Position numbers and translations under genes: made by a program. 64,000 nucleotides of DNA, taken from JAPOUP01 sp026708635. Its GTDB lineage: Bacteria > Pseudomonadota > Alphaproteobacteria > Rhodobacterales > Rhodobacteraceae. The stretch lies in NCBI GenBank assembly GCA_965200115.1, contig OZ241336.1, forward strand, positions 1,736,001 through 1,800,000, written 5' to 3'. The notes beneath the pieces were generated by a model. It ran no database searches and was not told where the DNA came from. It saw nothing but the letters and a program-made list of their open reading frames with translations. Shown piece after piece: positions 17,303 through 27,495 of this stretch (its first letter is position 1; the number at the start of each line of letters is the position of its first letter).

Positions 17303-20221
17303 TCATAACCGGTTTGACGCATTGCCGGGATGCGACTGACTGTCTATGCCGTCGTCCCGTCCGCCGTCCATTACGCGTCCACAGATTGCCGCGGCCGCGG
17401 CTTGGGATGTCCGGAGTGATCGGACGAGCGACTCGAAGTCCTCCTCTCCGGTCAGTTTCGCCAGGGTCCGGCACAGTCTTTCGCCGGCGGTTTCCGGGTC
17501 GAAGGGTCGTTCCTGCGCGACACAGTCGATCTGCAGGAGGCGGGTCTGTAGCGTAAGCGCCGCGGTAAGTTCCTTCGCCTCATCGAAGCTGATCCATCCC
17601 GCCTTGGCAAGCGGAGTTAACGTATCCCGCGCCGCGCAGCCCCGTCCAAGTCCGTGGAGAAGTCCACCCGTCTGGGCCAGGAATTCGATTTCCATCAGTC
17701 CACCGGAGGAATGTTTCAATGACCAGGGATTGGTACGGTCATCGCGGTACGCCTGTAGCAGCCGAGAGCGCATCTCGCGGGCTTCCTCCATAACTCTCGG
17801 ATCCCCCCTGCGTCGGGAGAGTGCGGTTGCGATCACCCTTTCCGCATCGGTGGCCAGACCGGGATCGCCGGCGACCGGGCGGCCGCGTGTGAGCGCGAGA
17901 TGTTCCCAGACCCATGCCTGCCTGATCTGGTAATCCTCGAATGCGGCTAGCGATACGGCGACCGGCCCCTTTCGCCCGGACGGGCGCAGTCGCATGTCCA
18001 CCGAATAGAGCCGTCCCTGCGACGTGACCGCGGTAAGGGCGGTGACCAGTGACTGGGTAAGGCGCGCGAAATAGGTTTGGGATGGGAGCGGCCGTGGCCC
18101 GGACGATTGCGCGGCGTCGCCGGCGTCATAGACCGTGATCAGGTCAAGGTCCGATCTGGTCGTCATCTCGCGGGTGCCAAGCTTACCCATTGCGACGACC
18201 GTGATGCCACGTCCCGGGGGCGGTCCATAACGTTCCGAAAAGCGCTCGATCACGAAGGGAAGCAGTCCGGTCAGTACGGCCTCGGCGACCCCTGAGAACG
18301 CCTTTCCCGCGTCGATCCCGTCTGTCATTCCGAGCATCACCTGAACGCCAATTCGGAAATTCAGTTCCCGCGCCCAGGCCCGTGCCATGTCGAGAACGCG
18401 TTCGTAGTCTGTCGTGTCACCGATCCAGATCTGCAGGTCGGCCTCAAGCCATTCCGGCGACGGCACTTTCTCGAAGAAATCCTCGGAGAGAAGCGCGTCC
18501 AGCGTCTGTGGGTGCCGTCCGAGATGACCGGCAAGCCGTGGCGCGGTCGAGAAAATGTCAATGACCAATTCGAGAAGATGACGGTTTGCCCTGAATAGAG
18601 AGAATACCTGCACGCCAGACGGAAGCCCCGAAATGAAGCGATCGAACTCGGCGATCGCGCTGTCGGGGCTGTCGGCGCGCCCGAGGAGGTTGATGAGGTC
18701 CGCCTCGAGAGATGCGTATAGCCTCTGCGCCCGCTCGGTTCCAGTCGCGGTTATCGCGCCCGAGCGCCACCTGCTAACGGTTCTGCAGACTTCCCGCGGC
18801 TCGGCGAATCCAAGCGCGGAGATGTTTGCCTCGTCGATTTGGATGGTCGCGGCTTCGGTTCGCTCGCGTGTGCCCGCGTCGAAAAAACTTCCGGTCACCT
18901 CATTGACGGTGGCGAGGCGGTCCGCGATGGCGTTTTCCCATGCCCTGTGGTCTGACCATCCATCGAGTGCCGCCACACGCGCACGCGCCTCCTCGCTCTC
19001 GGGAATGGTTTGGGTCTGGCTGTCGCTAACCATCTGAAGGCGGTGCTCGACGGTTCGATGGGCGACATAGGCTTCCGAGAGCGATGCGCACATTTCAGTC
19101 CGGATGATTCCCTCATCGCGCAGCGCCGACAGCGCGCCGAGCGTGGTCGGTTCGCGCAGGACCGGTAGCCTCCCGCCCATTATGAGTTGCCGTGTCTGCG
19201 CGAATAGTTCGATTTCGCGGATGCCCCCGGGGCTGAGCTTGATATCGCAGCCGGGCACCGCCGAGGGGGTGAAATGGCCTTGTTTCGCGCGGATTTTCCG
19301 CAGGATTTCCTCGATGTCCTCGATTGCCGCGAAATCAAGGGACCGACGCCAGATGAAAGGTGCGATACGGCGCAGGTAGGCGTTGCCGACGGCGAGGTTT
19401 CCGGCAATGGGCCTCGCCTTGATATGCGCGGCACGTTCCCAAGTGCGGCCGGAGTTCTCGTAATATCCTTCGGCCGCTTCGATGGACATGCAGGGCGGGG
19501 TGGTCGACGGTGCCGGCCGCAGCCGTAGATCCGTGCGGAACACGTAGCCATCCGAGGTCCTTTCCGACAGCGCTTTCACGAGTCGGCGAATCACATGGAT
19601 GCAGCGTGCCCGGACATCGTCCACGTCCTCTTGCGGGAAGCGGTCCTGATCGAACAGGCAGATGAGATCGATGTCCGAGGAGTAATTCAGTTCCCGCGCA
19701 CCCAGTTTGCCCATGCCGAGGACGAAGAGGCCAACGCGGTCATGACTGTCCCGTGGGCCAATTCCCGGAATACGGTTTCTCGCTATCTCACCGTTCAATA
19801 GCCAGCGCAGGGCTATGCCTGTCAGGCTGTCGGCGAGTTCGGTCAGCGCTTCCGTGATCCGGTTTAACTCCCACGCGCCTCCCAGATCGGCGAGCGCGAC
19901 GTAGAGAGCGGCGCGTGACCTCGCATGGCGCAGTGCCGCGCACAGACCGCGCCAGTCCGCATCGGCGCATGTTTCCGCCGTCCGGGAAACCAGGCGTTCC
20001 AGCACCCCGCCCATCGGCTCGTTGGCTTCATCCGCGAGCCAGGCGCCGTATTTCACCAGTAGTTGCGCCAGAAAGGGGCTGGACCCCGCCACGCCGTGAA
20101 CGAGGTTTCCCACCGCTCCTTTCGATAGTGGCTCCGGGAGAGTGGATACAACGTCTTTCGACTGGTCGGGGTCGTAAGGGACAGGCGCGCGGGAGACGCT
20201 GCTGGCGAGGCATCGGGTCAT
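17303..20221 (-). CDS. glnE: Bifunctional glutamine-synthetase adenylyltransferase/deadenylase
   Basis: About 972 residues with the two-domain layout of GlnE. The N-terminal nucleotidyltransferase (deadenylylation) motif is GMGKLGARELNYSSDIDLI and the C-terminal one (adenylylation) AMGKLGTREMTTRSDLDLI; both keep the G-S-x-D-x-D metal site. GlnE attaches or removes AMP on glutamine synthetase under control of PII, tuning nitrogen assimilation. ATG 20221 has GGAGG nine bases upstream, better than the TTG at 20239. The STAS gene follows 81 bp downstream on the same strand, so read-through into the partner-switching operon is possible. Confidence 0.96.
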   Translation of the reverse strand: MTRCLASSVSRAPVPYDPDQSKDVVSTLPEPLSKGAVGNLVHGVAGSSPFLAQLLVKYGAWLADEANEPMGGVLERLVSRTAETCADADWRGLCAALRHARSRAALYVALADLGGAWELNRITEALTELADSLTGIALRWLLNGEIARNRIPGIGPRDSHDRVGLFVLGMGKLGARELNYSSDIDLICLFDQDRFPQEDVDDVRARCIHVIRRLVKALSERTSDGYVFRTDLRLRPAPSTTPPCMSIEAAEGYYENSGRTWERAAHIKARPIAGNLAVGNAYLRRIAPFIWRRSLDFAAIEDIEEILRKIRAKQGHFTPSAVPGCDIKLSPGGIREIELFAQTRQLIMGGRLPVLREPTTLGALSALRDEGIIRTEMCASLSEAYVAHRTVEHRLQMVSDSQTQTIPESEEARARVAALDGWSDHRAWENAIADRLATVNEVTGSFFDAGTRERTEAATIQIDEANISALGFAEPREVCRTVSRWRSGAITATGTERAQRLYASLEADLINLLGRADSPDSAIAEFDRFISGLPSGVQVFSLFRANRHLLELVIDIFSTAPRLAGHLGRHPQTLDALLSEDFFEKVPSPEWLEADLQIWIGDTTDYERVLDMARAWARELNFRIGVQVMLGMTDGIDAGKAFSGVAEAVLTGLLPFVIERFSERYGPPPGRGITVVAMGKLGTREMTTRSDLDLITVYDAGDAAQSSGPRPLPSQTYFARLTQSLVTALTAVTSQGRLYSVDMRLRPSGRKGPVAVSLAAFEDYQIRQAWVWEHLALTRGRPVAGDPGLATDAERVIATALSRRRGDPRVMEEAREMRSRLLQAYRDDRTNPWSLKHSSGGLMEIEFLAQTGGLLHGLGRGCAARDTLTPLAKAGWISFDEAKELTAALTLQTRLLQIDCVAQERPFDPETAGERLCRTLAKLTGEEDFESLVRSLRTSQAAAAAICGRVMDGGRDDGIDSQSHPGNASNRL

Positions 20222-20239
20222 GATCGGAGCATCCTCCAA

Positions 20240-21035
20240 AATGTCCGTAGGGTTGAATGTTTGACGGTGTCCTTATCAGAGGCTCGAGCAACCACCTGAC
20301 ATTCGGACATTGGCGGTTCCGGGTCAACGATATTGCCTTTCCGGCCAGAGTCGAACGAAATCCTCCACAATGCGGCACATGCCACGGATGCTTTCCAAAC
20401 CCCTTACGTCTCTCCCTTGGACAGTCCGGGTGTAGCGGTGGATCGGGCGAATGGTTTGCGGCCGGTATGGGTCAGGCCGGCGTCGTCCCCCTTGGTATGG
20501 CTCTCCATTCCGTGGATCCGAACGCTTCGTGGTCCAACAGCATCAATCCCCTAGTCCGGTCGTCCGGCAAAAGCCTGAGTTCCGGTCCGGTGGCGTCCGC
20601 ACGCATGGCTCTTGGGTTTGGTTTGGATGATTGCGGTGTCGTCGGCCGGAATCCACGCCGTTATCCCTGATGTTCGGTTCCCGCCGGCTAAAGATGACAT
20701 GAATGACGCGCCGTTAACCGGAGCCGTTATGTGGCGCCCATCCCCGAACGTTTCCCGCATTTGGCCGATTCCCCGAGAGTGGATTTTTCACTAATATGCA
20801 TGCGATTCCGAAGCACGTCTCGAAACCAGCCAACTCCCGCCGAGGCAGTTGTTTGTGGGAGGATAGGTCTTGCCTCGGCCGAAGATCACCCGCATAGTCG
20901 TTTTCCGCCGTCATTGCCTGGCCATCGGAGTCGTATCCCACGGCCATAATTCGGATAGGGTGATCTGCCCGGCGTAACCTCGGGGTCCGTTCGTCAACCG
21001 TTTTCTCGGGCGTTGAGCAAATTAGGAGATTTAGG
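20240..21035. other. Intergenic region between glnE and the thioredoxin-like gene
   Basis: About 800 bp between divergent genes. Short frames on both strands match no family I know, and none has a strong ribosome-binding site. Presumably holds both promoters; nothing else supported. Confidence 0.4.
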
Positions 21036-21590
21036 ATGGCCGCCACACCACCGGTCTGCGACTTTGGCTGGAAAGCACCGGACTTTCGCCTGCCCGCCAC
21101 CGACGGAAACATCTACGCACTCGGCGATATCGCGGGAAAGAAGGGTACGGTGATCATGTTCATATGCAATCACTGCCCCTATGTGAAGTCGGTGCTTGAC
21201 CGAATCGTGCGGGATGCCACTGACCTGAAACATATGGGGATTGGCACGGTAGCCATATCGGCCAATGATGCTGGCATGTATCCCGAGGATAGCTTTGAAA
21301 ACATGGCCCGTGTGGCGCGTCAGAACAGTTTCCCCTTTCCGTATCTGTATGATGAATCGCAGGATACGGCCCGCGCTTACGGGGCCGTATGCACTCCGGA
21401 TTTCTTTGGCTTCAACGCCGGGCTCGGACTTCAGTACAGAGGGCGGCTCGATGCCTCGGGGCGAAAGTCAGAATCGCCTAATGTGCGCCGTGATCTTTTC
21501 GAGGCGATGACACTTGTTGCCGGGACCGGCGCGGGTCCGGAGGAACAGATTCCATCGATGGGATGTTCTATCAAATGGAAGGACGCATAA
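21036..21590 (+). CDS. Thioredoxin-fold (AhpC/TSA-like) protein
   Basis: 184 residues. PDFRLPATDG and the strand-helix turn MFICNHCPYVKSVLDRI place it in the peroxiredoxin/TlpA-like thioredoxin superfamily; CNHC gives a CxxC pair, and GAVCTPDFFGF carries the cis-Pro of the fold. It is a commonly conserved cytosolic member (no signal peptide) annotated as thioredoxin family protein; a thiol-disulfide or peroxide-reducing role is likely but unproven. Start ATG 21036 is preceded by TAGGAGATTTAGG. Alone on the plus strand, divergent from glnE. Confidence 0.88.
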   Translation: MAATPPVCDFGWKAPDFRLPATDGNIYALGDIAGKKGTVIMFICNHCPYVKSVLDRIVRDATDLKHMGIGTVAISANDAGMYPEDSFENMARVARQNSFPFPYLYDESQDTARAYGAVCTPDFFGFNAGLGLQYRGRLDASGRKSESPNVRRDLFEAMTLVAGTGAGPEEQIPSMGCSIKWKDA

Positions 21591-21959
21591 TCCCGGTGGG
21601 GGATTAGGCTGTCGCTTTCCGCGTCGCCAACCAATGGAAGAAGTCAGCCCGACGGTTGTTTTGGAAGCGGTCTCTCGGCATCTTCGGGGCGTTCGCTCCC
21701 TTGGCCGAGCGGCGGCTTCCCGTCTTCCCGCGGCCTCCGCACACATTTTTCGCGTGACCCTGCGCGTTCAGCGACTCCAACGCCGCGACCACCGCTGGAC
21801 CGGAAACGGTCCCGCCCTTCCCCCTAACCTCTCATCACCGCCAAATCACCCCTGACCCAAGAAATGGGATGCACCCGGGGACTCTCTTGACGCTTGACAA
21901 TCGCCAAGGTCCTGCTGAGTCAGATAGATCAGTATGCCGCACTCAGTGGAAAGCCCTCG
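21591..21959. other. Gap between the thioredoxin-like gene and greA
   Basis: No convincing coding frame. The minus-strand frame at 21604-21792 is basic, low in complexity and unrecognised. The greA promoter should lie at its right side. Confidence 0.35.
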
Positions 21960-22433
21960 ATGAAAAAGATTCCCATTACCAAAGCAGGTCATGCCGCCCT
22001 AAGCGACGAACTCAGGCAACTGAAATCCTTCGACCGCCCGGCGATAATTCAGGCAATTGCCGAGGCGCGGGAGCATGGCGACCTCTCCGAGAACGCCGAA
22101 TACCATGCCGCTCGCGAAAAGCAGGGTTTCACGGAAGCCCGGATCAAGGAACTTGAGAACATCCTTGGGCAGGCTGACATCATCGATCCGTCAGGACAGT
22201 CCGGTCCCGTTGTCAGGTTTGGGGCCACCGTCAGGCTTAAGGATGAGGAAACCGATGAGGAAAGCGTTTATCAGATTGTCGGCGAACCCGAAGCCGACAT
22301 CCGGTCGGGTAAGCTGAACCTGAGGTCTCCGCTCGCAAGGGCGATGGTGGGCAAACGGACGGAAGACAGCGTTGAAGTGCGTACTCCGGGCGGCGAAAAG
22401 TGCTATGAGATCATGAGCGTTGAGTACGTATAA
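21960..22433 (+). CDS. greA: Transcription elongation factor GreA
   Basis: 157 residues. The N-terminal coiled coil carries KIPITKAGHAALSDELRQL and the acidic tip HGDLSENAEYHAAREKQ, and the C-terminal FKBP-like domain reads IVGEPEADIRSGKLNLRSPLARAMVG. GreA enters the secondary channel of RNA polymerase and stimulates cleavage of backtracked RNA. I use the internal ATG (MKKIPI) at 21960 because homologues begin there; the frame extends to 21894. Ribosome-binding site is weak (GTGGAAAG). Confidence 0.95.
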   Translation: MKKIPITKAGHAALSDELRQLKSFDRPAIIQAIAEAREHGDLSENAEYHAAREKQGFTEARIKELENILGQADIIDPSGQSGPVVRFGATVRLKDEETDEESVYQIVGEPEADIRSGKLNLRSPLARAMVGKRTEDSVEVRTPGGEKCYEIMSVEYV

Positions 22434-22881
22434 GCCTGCATCCCGCCATGACCGCATCGATGGGGGATTGTCAGCACAGCGTCCATTCCACCAATGCGCT
22501 ACCCGGCCCGGGTTTCCGGTTCCGCGGCCGTGCGCTCGCGTGGGATTTTCGCTTCCGGCAGTTATCGAACGGTTTCAGTCTATGGAGAGCCTCGTCGATT
22601 CCTTAATTCCCGCCCAGGAAATCGAGTGCCGCCGATAGCCGCGATTGTCGAACGCGTTGTCTCAAATGCACTCTCGGTTCGTCGAGAGCCGTGGAAAGTC
22701 AATGCGGTCAATATCCGGTGTCCGGGCTCCGTATCGACGACGCGGACTTTCCTGCTGGCGTTTCACAAAGTTCCCGCGTCCGCGGGGGTTTCGGTAAACC
22801 CGGGCCGGTCCGCGTTGATGATCTGCGCCGTGTCCAAAGACGATCCCGCTCGCTTTGGAGTCTGGGCGGCGGCGGGATCTT
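22434..22881. other. Gap between greA and the oxidase subunit IV gene
   Basis: No supported gene or RNA. Frames at 22494-22892 and 22691-22978 on the plus strand are unrecognised and overlap the end of the small oxidase gene on the other strand. Confidence 0.35.
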
Positions 22882-23016
22882 TCAAGCGTTAATCATGGCC
22901 AGAAGAATCACCGCTATCAAGATAATCCCTATCGTCCACGCAACGAACCTGACAAATCCGGCGAACATCGACTCCTGATCCGAGATATCCATTTCCCCAT
23001 GCTGGTGTTCTGCCAT
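22882..23016 (-). CDS. aa3-type cytochrome c oxidase subunit IV
   Basis: A 44-residue protein: the conserved hydrophilic start MAEHQHGEMDISDQE, then one transmembrane helix (about 20-42) ending MINA. This is the short alphaproteobacterial subunit IV (PF07835) that packs beside subunit I of aa3 oxidase; in Paracoccus it is not needed for activity. The open frame continues upstream to 23145, but only the internal ATG at 23016 gives the family N-terminus. Confidence 0.9.
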   Translation of the reverse strand: MAEHQHGEMDISDQESMFAGFVRFVAWTIGIILIAVILLAMINA

Positions 23017-23205
23017 TGGCGTTCGCTTTCCGGTTACCCTTTGGCGACGCATATAACGGATCCATAGACCGCTGTCACGAACAAGGACGGGGCGAATCCG
23101 CGCACTCGATCGGATCTTCCGTACGCATCGCGATTCTTGACTCAATACGGTTCGGAGCTTTGCGATCTCTGATGGTCCATCAGCGATCTCTCTCCCGCCG
23201 GGAGC

Positions 23206-24243
23206 CTACGAACGTTGCCAGAGCCACGCACCGTCGCTACGCAACGTCCGGTCAGCCCTGCCAAGCTTTCGCAGATGGTTGAGATGCGCCATGGACTCCA
23301 CAAGCGCCAGCCCGTATTCGCCCGGTCCGATCTCTCGCGCGAACAACGTCTTGAAACAGTCCACAGCGGTATGGGGTTCGCCCAAAAATTCGAGTAGCCG
23401 GTCAAGTGCGCCAAGATGGTTGTCGATGAGTTGCCTGAAGCGTTCCGGTAAACCGGTGAATGGACGCCCGTGTCCCGGCAGGACGAGCTGCGTGGCCGTT
23501 GCGCCCCGACGCAGCCGCTCGCAGGCTTCGATCCACTCACGGACCGGGTCGGCGTCAGGTTCGGTCGCGTAGACTCCCAGATTGGGCGAAATTGTCGGCA
23601 GCAACTGGTCGCCGCCGATCACCAACTCCCCATCCCGTGACCAGAGCGTTGCGTGCTCGGGCCCATGACCTTCACCGATGCGCACGTCCCATTGCCGGCC
23701 TCCAATCTCAATCACGTCTCCCTCCTGAATCCTCCGGAATCCCAGTGGCAGATGCGCCACAACGTCCGAGAAATTGAACGGGCGTTCCGCCCGGCGTTTC
23801 TCGATCAGTTCTGATGGCATTCCTGCGCTGCGCCAAAAGTCCAGAGTCTCGGGAACCGGCGAAGGCTGTATGTCCAGAGTCAGCATCCTCGCCATCAGCC
23901 ACGCGGTGCGGGTCGTGAAAAGTTCGGCACCCTGCGAGGTCTCGAACCATCCTGCCAGGCCGATGTGGTCCGGATGGTGATGGGTGACGAGGATCCGGCG
24001 CACTGGCGCGCCGTTCAAGGGTCCGGCAAACGCCTTCTCCCAAGCCGCGCGGCAGCTACCGGTGTCCAAGCCGGTGTCAACTATTGTCCAGCCATCCTTT
24101 TCGCGAAAGGCGTAGGAGTTGACATGGTCGGGTTTCATCGGGAGCTGCATGCGCAGCCAAAGAACCCCGTCGGCGAGTTCAACGGCCGCGCCCGCTTCCG
24201 GCGGGGTGGGGAATGGATAGCTCAGGCGTGCGTCGCGATCCAT
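23206..24243 (-). CDS. MBL-fold metallo-hydrolase
   Basis: 345 residues. The metal motif THHHPDHIGLAGW (HxHxDH), then GHGPEHATLW, GDQLLPTISPN and LPGHGRPF, are typical of the metallo-beta-lactamase fold; a C-terminal winged-helix-like segment (HLNHLRKLGRA) is as in the LACTB2/CPSF-like group. Likely a thioesterase or glyoxalase-type hydrolase. ATG 24243 overlaps the stop of the acyl-CoA dehydrogenase (TAATG), so the two are translationally coupled and may act in one acyl-CoA route. The frame extends to 24489 inside the dehydrogenase gene, but that part is a shadow. Confidence 0.88.
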   Translation of the reverse strand: MDRDARLSYPFPTPPEAGAAVELADGVLWLRMQLPMKPDHVNSYAFREKDGWTIVDTGLDTGSCRAAWEKAFAGPLNGAPVRRILVTHHHPDHIGLAGWFETSQGAELFTTRTAWLMARMLTLDIQPSPVPETLDFWRSAGMPSELIEKRRAERPFNFSDVVAHLPLGFRRIQEGDVIEIGGRQWDVRIGEGHGPEHATLWSRDGELVIGGDQLLPTISPNLGVYATEPDADPVREWIEACERLRRGATATQLVLPGHGRPFTGLPERFRQLIDNHLGALDRLLEFLGEPHTAVDCFKTLFAREIGPGEYGLALVESMAHLNHLRKLGRADRTLRSDGAWLWQRS

Positions 24244-25955
24244 TATACCGCAAGCGCCTCGGGTCCGAGCGCGTCTATTCCTTCCGAGCCTTCCCGGACA
24301 TGGGTGCATAACCCGATATGCTCCGGTAGAAGCCGTGCCAAAAAGAACCTTGCGAGAGCTTCGCGTGCACCCCCACGCCCAGCCACTGCCGCCTTCAGAT
24401 GATAATGTCCCCCGAGCACTCTCGCGAAAGCGCGCAGGTAGGGCACCGCGACGGCGTACCGCTCGTTCGGTCGCTTGGCCACTAACCATTCGGTTGTGTC
24501 ACGCAATCTCTTCGCCGCTTCACTTACCGACTGCGAGGGGCCGGGCAAAACATGGTTGGCGGCCTCTGCGCTCGACATGATTTCATCGATAAGCCGATTG
24601 GCCGCCGCACCGCCATCCATCATTTTGCGGCCCACGAGGTCGATCGACTGGATTCCGTTCGTTCCTTCGTAGATCGCGGTGACCCGAACGTCCCGATAAA
24701 ACTGCCCTGCGCCGGTCTCCTCAATATATCCCATTCCACCGTGGACCTGGATACCCATTTCGGCCACGGCGATTCCGGAGTCCGTTCCATAGGCTTTCGC
24801 GATCGGTGTCAGCAGCGCGGCTCTCGCCCGCCAGCCGGGATCATCGGTGGCGCCTGCCATGTCCAATGCCACCGCGGTGGAGAGCGCGATGGACCGAGCG
24901 GCGAAAAGCTCGGCCTTCATTGTCGCCAGCATCCGCCGAACGTCGGCATGATCGATGATCGCACCTGTACCGTCCGGAACGGGCGACCGCCCCTGCCGGC
25001 GATCCATCGCGTGCTGAAATGCCTGTTGGAACGCGCCTTCCGCACAGCCGATTCCCTGCACTCCCACGCCTAACCGCGCATTGTTCATCATGGTGAACAT
25101 CGCCGCCATGCCGCCATGCTCGCGTCCGACTATCCAGCCAGTCGCGCCATCGTACTGCATTACGGCAGTGGGCGAGCCGTGAAGACCCATCTTATGCTCG
25201 AGGCTCACAACCCTGAGCGAGTTCGCCGCACCCGGTTTACCGTTGGGGTCCGGAATCAGCTTAGGCACCAGAAACAGTGAGAGTCCCTTGGTGCCGGGCG
25301 CCGCGTCAGGCAGTCGCGCGAGTACGAGATGGCAGACGTTCTCCGAGAAATCGTTGTCCGCCCACGAAATGAAGATTTTTTGCCCGGTGATCGCGTAGGA
25401 GCCATCTCCGATCGGCTTCGCTTTCGAGCGAAGCGCGCCAACATCGCTTCCTGCCTGCGGTTCGGTCAGGTTCATCGTTCCGCACCACTCACCATTGACG
25501 AGTTTGGGAAGGTAGAGACCCCTCATCGCTTCACTGGCATGGTTCTCCAAAGCCTCGATCTGTCCCTGGGTCATCAATGGATTGAGTTGAAGTGCCGGAC
25601 ATGACGCGGACATCATATCATTGATGGCGGTTGAAACCGTAAGCGGCAGGCCCATGCCGCCATATTCGGGCCGCGCGCTGACGGCGACCCAGCCGCCTTC
25701 GGCGATTGCGCGGTAGGCCTCCGCAAAACCCGGAGACGTGCGCACGACCCCGTTTTCAAGGTGCGCCGGGTGGACATCGCCGCTCCGGCGGACCGGCGCG
25801 AGCACTTCCTCGCAGAGCTTCCCGGCCTCGCTCAGGATGGCCTCAACGGTGGTTAGGTCCATATCCGCGAACCGTAGGGTCGCGTTCACTTTCCCGAAGC
25901 CGATGACTTGTTCGAACAGGAACCTGAACTCTGGAATTGGCGCGCGAAATGACAT
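24243..25955 (-). CDS. Acyl-CoA dehydrogenase (DmdC/AcdB-like)
   Basis: 570 residues. The FAD/substrate motifs NLTEPQAGSDVGALR, SLEHKMGLHGSPTAVM and EMGIQVHGGMGYIEE are clear, and YEGTNGIQSIDLVGRKM carries the expected catalytic glutamate. The extended N- and C-termini match the roughly 590-residue group that includes 3-methylmercaptopropionyl-CoA dehydrogenase DmdC and related broad acyl-CoA dehydrogenases. It oxidises an acyl-CoA to the enoyl-CoA, passing electrons to ETF. The substrate cannot be assigned. It is first gene of a two-gene operon with the MBL hydrolase. Confidence 0.92.
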   Translation of the reverse strand: MSFRAPIPEFRFLFEQVIGFGKVNATLRFADMDLTTVEAILSEAGKLCEEVLAPVRRSGDVHPAHLENGVVRTSPGFAEAYRAIAEGGWVAVSARPEYGGMGLPLTVSTAINDMMSASCPALQLNPLMTQGQIEALENHASEAMRGLYLPKLVNGEWCGTMNLTEPQAGSDVGALRSKAKPIGDGSYAITGQKIFISWADNDFSENVCHLVLARLPDAAPGTKGLSLFLVPKLIPDPNGKPGAANSLRVVSLEHKMGLHGSPTAVMQYDGATGWIVGREHGGMAAMFTMMNNARLGVGVQGIGCAEGAFQQAFQHAMDRRQGRSPVPDGTGAIIDHADVRRMLATMKAELFAARSIALSTAVALDMAGATDDPGWRARAALLTPIAKAYGTDSGIAVAEMGIQVHGGMGYIEETGAGQFYRDVRVTAIYEGTNGIQSIDLVGRKMMDGGAAANRLIDEIMSSAEAANHVLPGPSQSVSEAAKRLRDTTEWLVAKRPNERYAVAVPYLRAFARVLGGHYHLKAAVAGRGGAREALARFFLARLLPEHIGLCTHVREGSEGIDALGPEALAV

Positions 25956-26511
25956 CCTATGCCCTTCAGGTTGGTTTGGCAGGCGTCAGTGTGCCCGATA
26001 TGGCCCGACCTCCGGAGATGCGCAAGCGCACGGTGTGTGTGTCGGCTCCGCCGCCGCTGTCGGGATTTGCGCGGGCATGGTTTCCGATATTCGGGGACTG
26101 GCGTCGCCATCCGGACGTTCCGGCAGACCCGTTCCGGACCGCCCGGACGGCGGGTCGCTCCGGGAACGTTATAATTCGCCGATCGAACGCAGCCCTGGGG
26201 ATATGCGAGACGTACCTGTTTTGAGCCAGACGACGGATACCGCGAGGAGGCCCAGGTCGACGGCCACCGGAGCGGCAACCGATTACGCGCACCGCTGGGG
26301 GAACGGTCTGAGGGGCTTTCCGGGCCAAGTTGGATGCGTTCGGCCATTGGCCATAGCGCCGGGTTCTCCGCGGTTCTTGAATACGCTCTGGGCACAGTTA
26401 CACTGTCTCCGTATGGAGTCTGCACGGCTTACGTGTGTTAGTGTCCGCAATTAAGTCATATGTCACCGCATCCGTCCTCGTATGGCAAAATTGGTGAAGG
26501 ATTCCGTGTAG
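25956..26511. other. Divergent intergenic region between the dehydrogenase and sua5
   Basis: About 550 bp with no supported gene. Overlapping frames on both strands are unrecognised. It must contain the two divergent promoters. Confidence 0.4.
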
Positions 26512-27456
26512 ATGGATGAATCGCTGACCGAAATCCTCGCCATCGATGACGCCGGACTCGCCCGCGCCGCCGCCATCCTTCAAAACGGTGGGCTTGTGGC
26601 CTTTCCGACCGAAACCGTTTACGGTCTGGGTGCGGATGCCACGAGTGGCGCGGCGGTGGCGCGCGTATTCGAGGCTAAACGCCGCCCTGCGTTCAATCCT
26701 CTGATCGTTCATTTGCGGGACCTTTCCCATGCCCGCCGTCTGGTTCGGTTCGACCCGGTTTCGGAAAGGCTCGCGGAATCCTTCTGGCCGGGGGCGCTGA
26801 CACTCGTCCTGCCAAAGCTCGGCGGAGCCGACATCGATCCTCTGGCCACGGCCGGTCTGGACAGTATCGCGGTACGTGTCCCCGATCACCCGGTCGCCTT
26901 GCGCCTGCTCGCAAAGACCGGCAGGCCGATTGCCGCACCCTCCGCCAACCCCTCCGGCAAGGTTAGCCCTACAACGGCAGGTCATGTCGCCGCTGGCCTG
27001 TCCGGACGCATTGACGCGATCCTTGATGGTGGACACTGTGCGATAGGCCTTGAATCCACAATTGTCGCCCCGGGCCCCGTGCTTCTAAGGCCGGGTGGAC
27101 TTACGGTGGAGGAAATGGAGGCCCGCATCGGCGCAAGGCTATCGGTGCGTGACGATCCGGATATGCCGAACGCCCCCGGACAGCTCGCCTCGCATTACTC
27201 GCCGGGTGTTCCGCTACGACTGAACGCCTCATGCAGGCGTAGTGGTGAGGTTCTGGTCGGGTTTGGCCCGGTAACGAATGCTGACCTCAGTCTTTCGCCC
27301 AGTGGAAATCTTGTCGAAGCCGCGGCCAACCTGTTCAGGTGTCTCCAAGCTCTCGATACGCGGGGGCGCGCGGCCGCGGTGTCGCCGATTCCGGAAACGG
27401 GACTGGGCAGGGCCATCAACGACCGTTTGAGACGGGCAGCCGCGCCGCTGACCTGA
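26512..27456 (+). CDS. sua5: L-threonylcarbamoyladenylate synthase (Sua5 type)
   Basis: 314 residues. The YrdC-like domain (1-200) has LVAFPTETVYGLGADA, FEAKRRPAFNPLIVHL and the SxNxSG motif APSANPSGK; a linker (APGQLASHYSP) and a C-terminal Sua5 domain follow. It makes threonylcarbamoyl-AMP from threonine, bicarbonate and ATP for the t6A modification of tRNAs reading ANN codons. The two-domain length separates it from short TsaC. ATG 26512 has GAAGGA upstream. Confidence 0.95.
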   Translation: MDESLTEILAIDDAGLARAAAILQNGGLVAFPTETVYGLGADATSGAAVARVFEAKRRPAFNPLIVHLRDLSHARRLVRFDPVSERLAESFWPGALTLVLPKLGGADIDPLATAGLDSIAVRVPDHPVALRLLAKTGRPIAAPSANPSGKVSPTTAGHVAAGLSGRIDAILDGGHCAIGLESTIVAPGPVLLRPGGLTVEEMEARIGARLSVRDDPDMPNAPGQLASHYSPGVPLRLNASCRRSGEVLVGFGPVTNADLSLSPSGNLVEAAANLFRCLQALDTRGRAAAVSPIPETGLGRAINDRLRRAAAPLT

Positions 27457-27495
27457 CCCAACGCCGTCCCACGACGCTGGCGGGACGATTGATGT

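Noticed and set aside
24244..24489. 82-residue N-terminal extension of the MBL hydrolase
   Set aside because: Lies inside the acyl-CoA dehydrogenase gene in a shadow frame; TAATG coupling gives the natural start.
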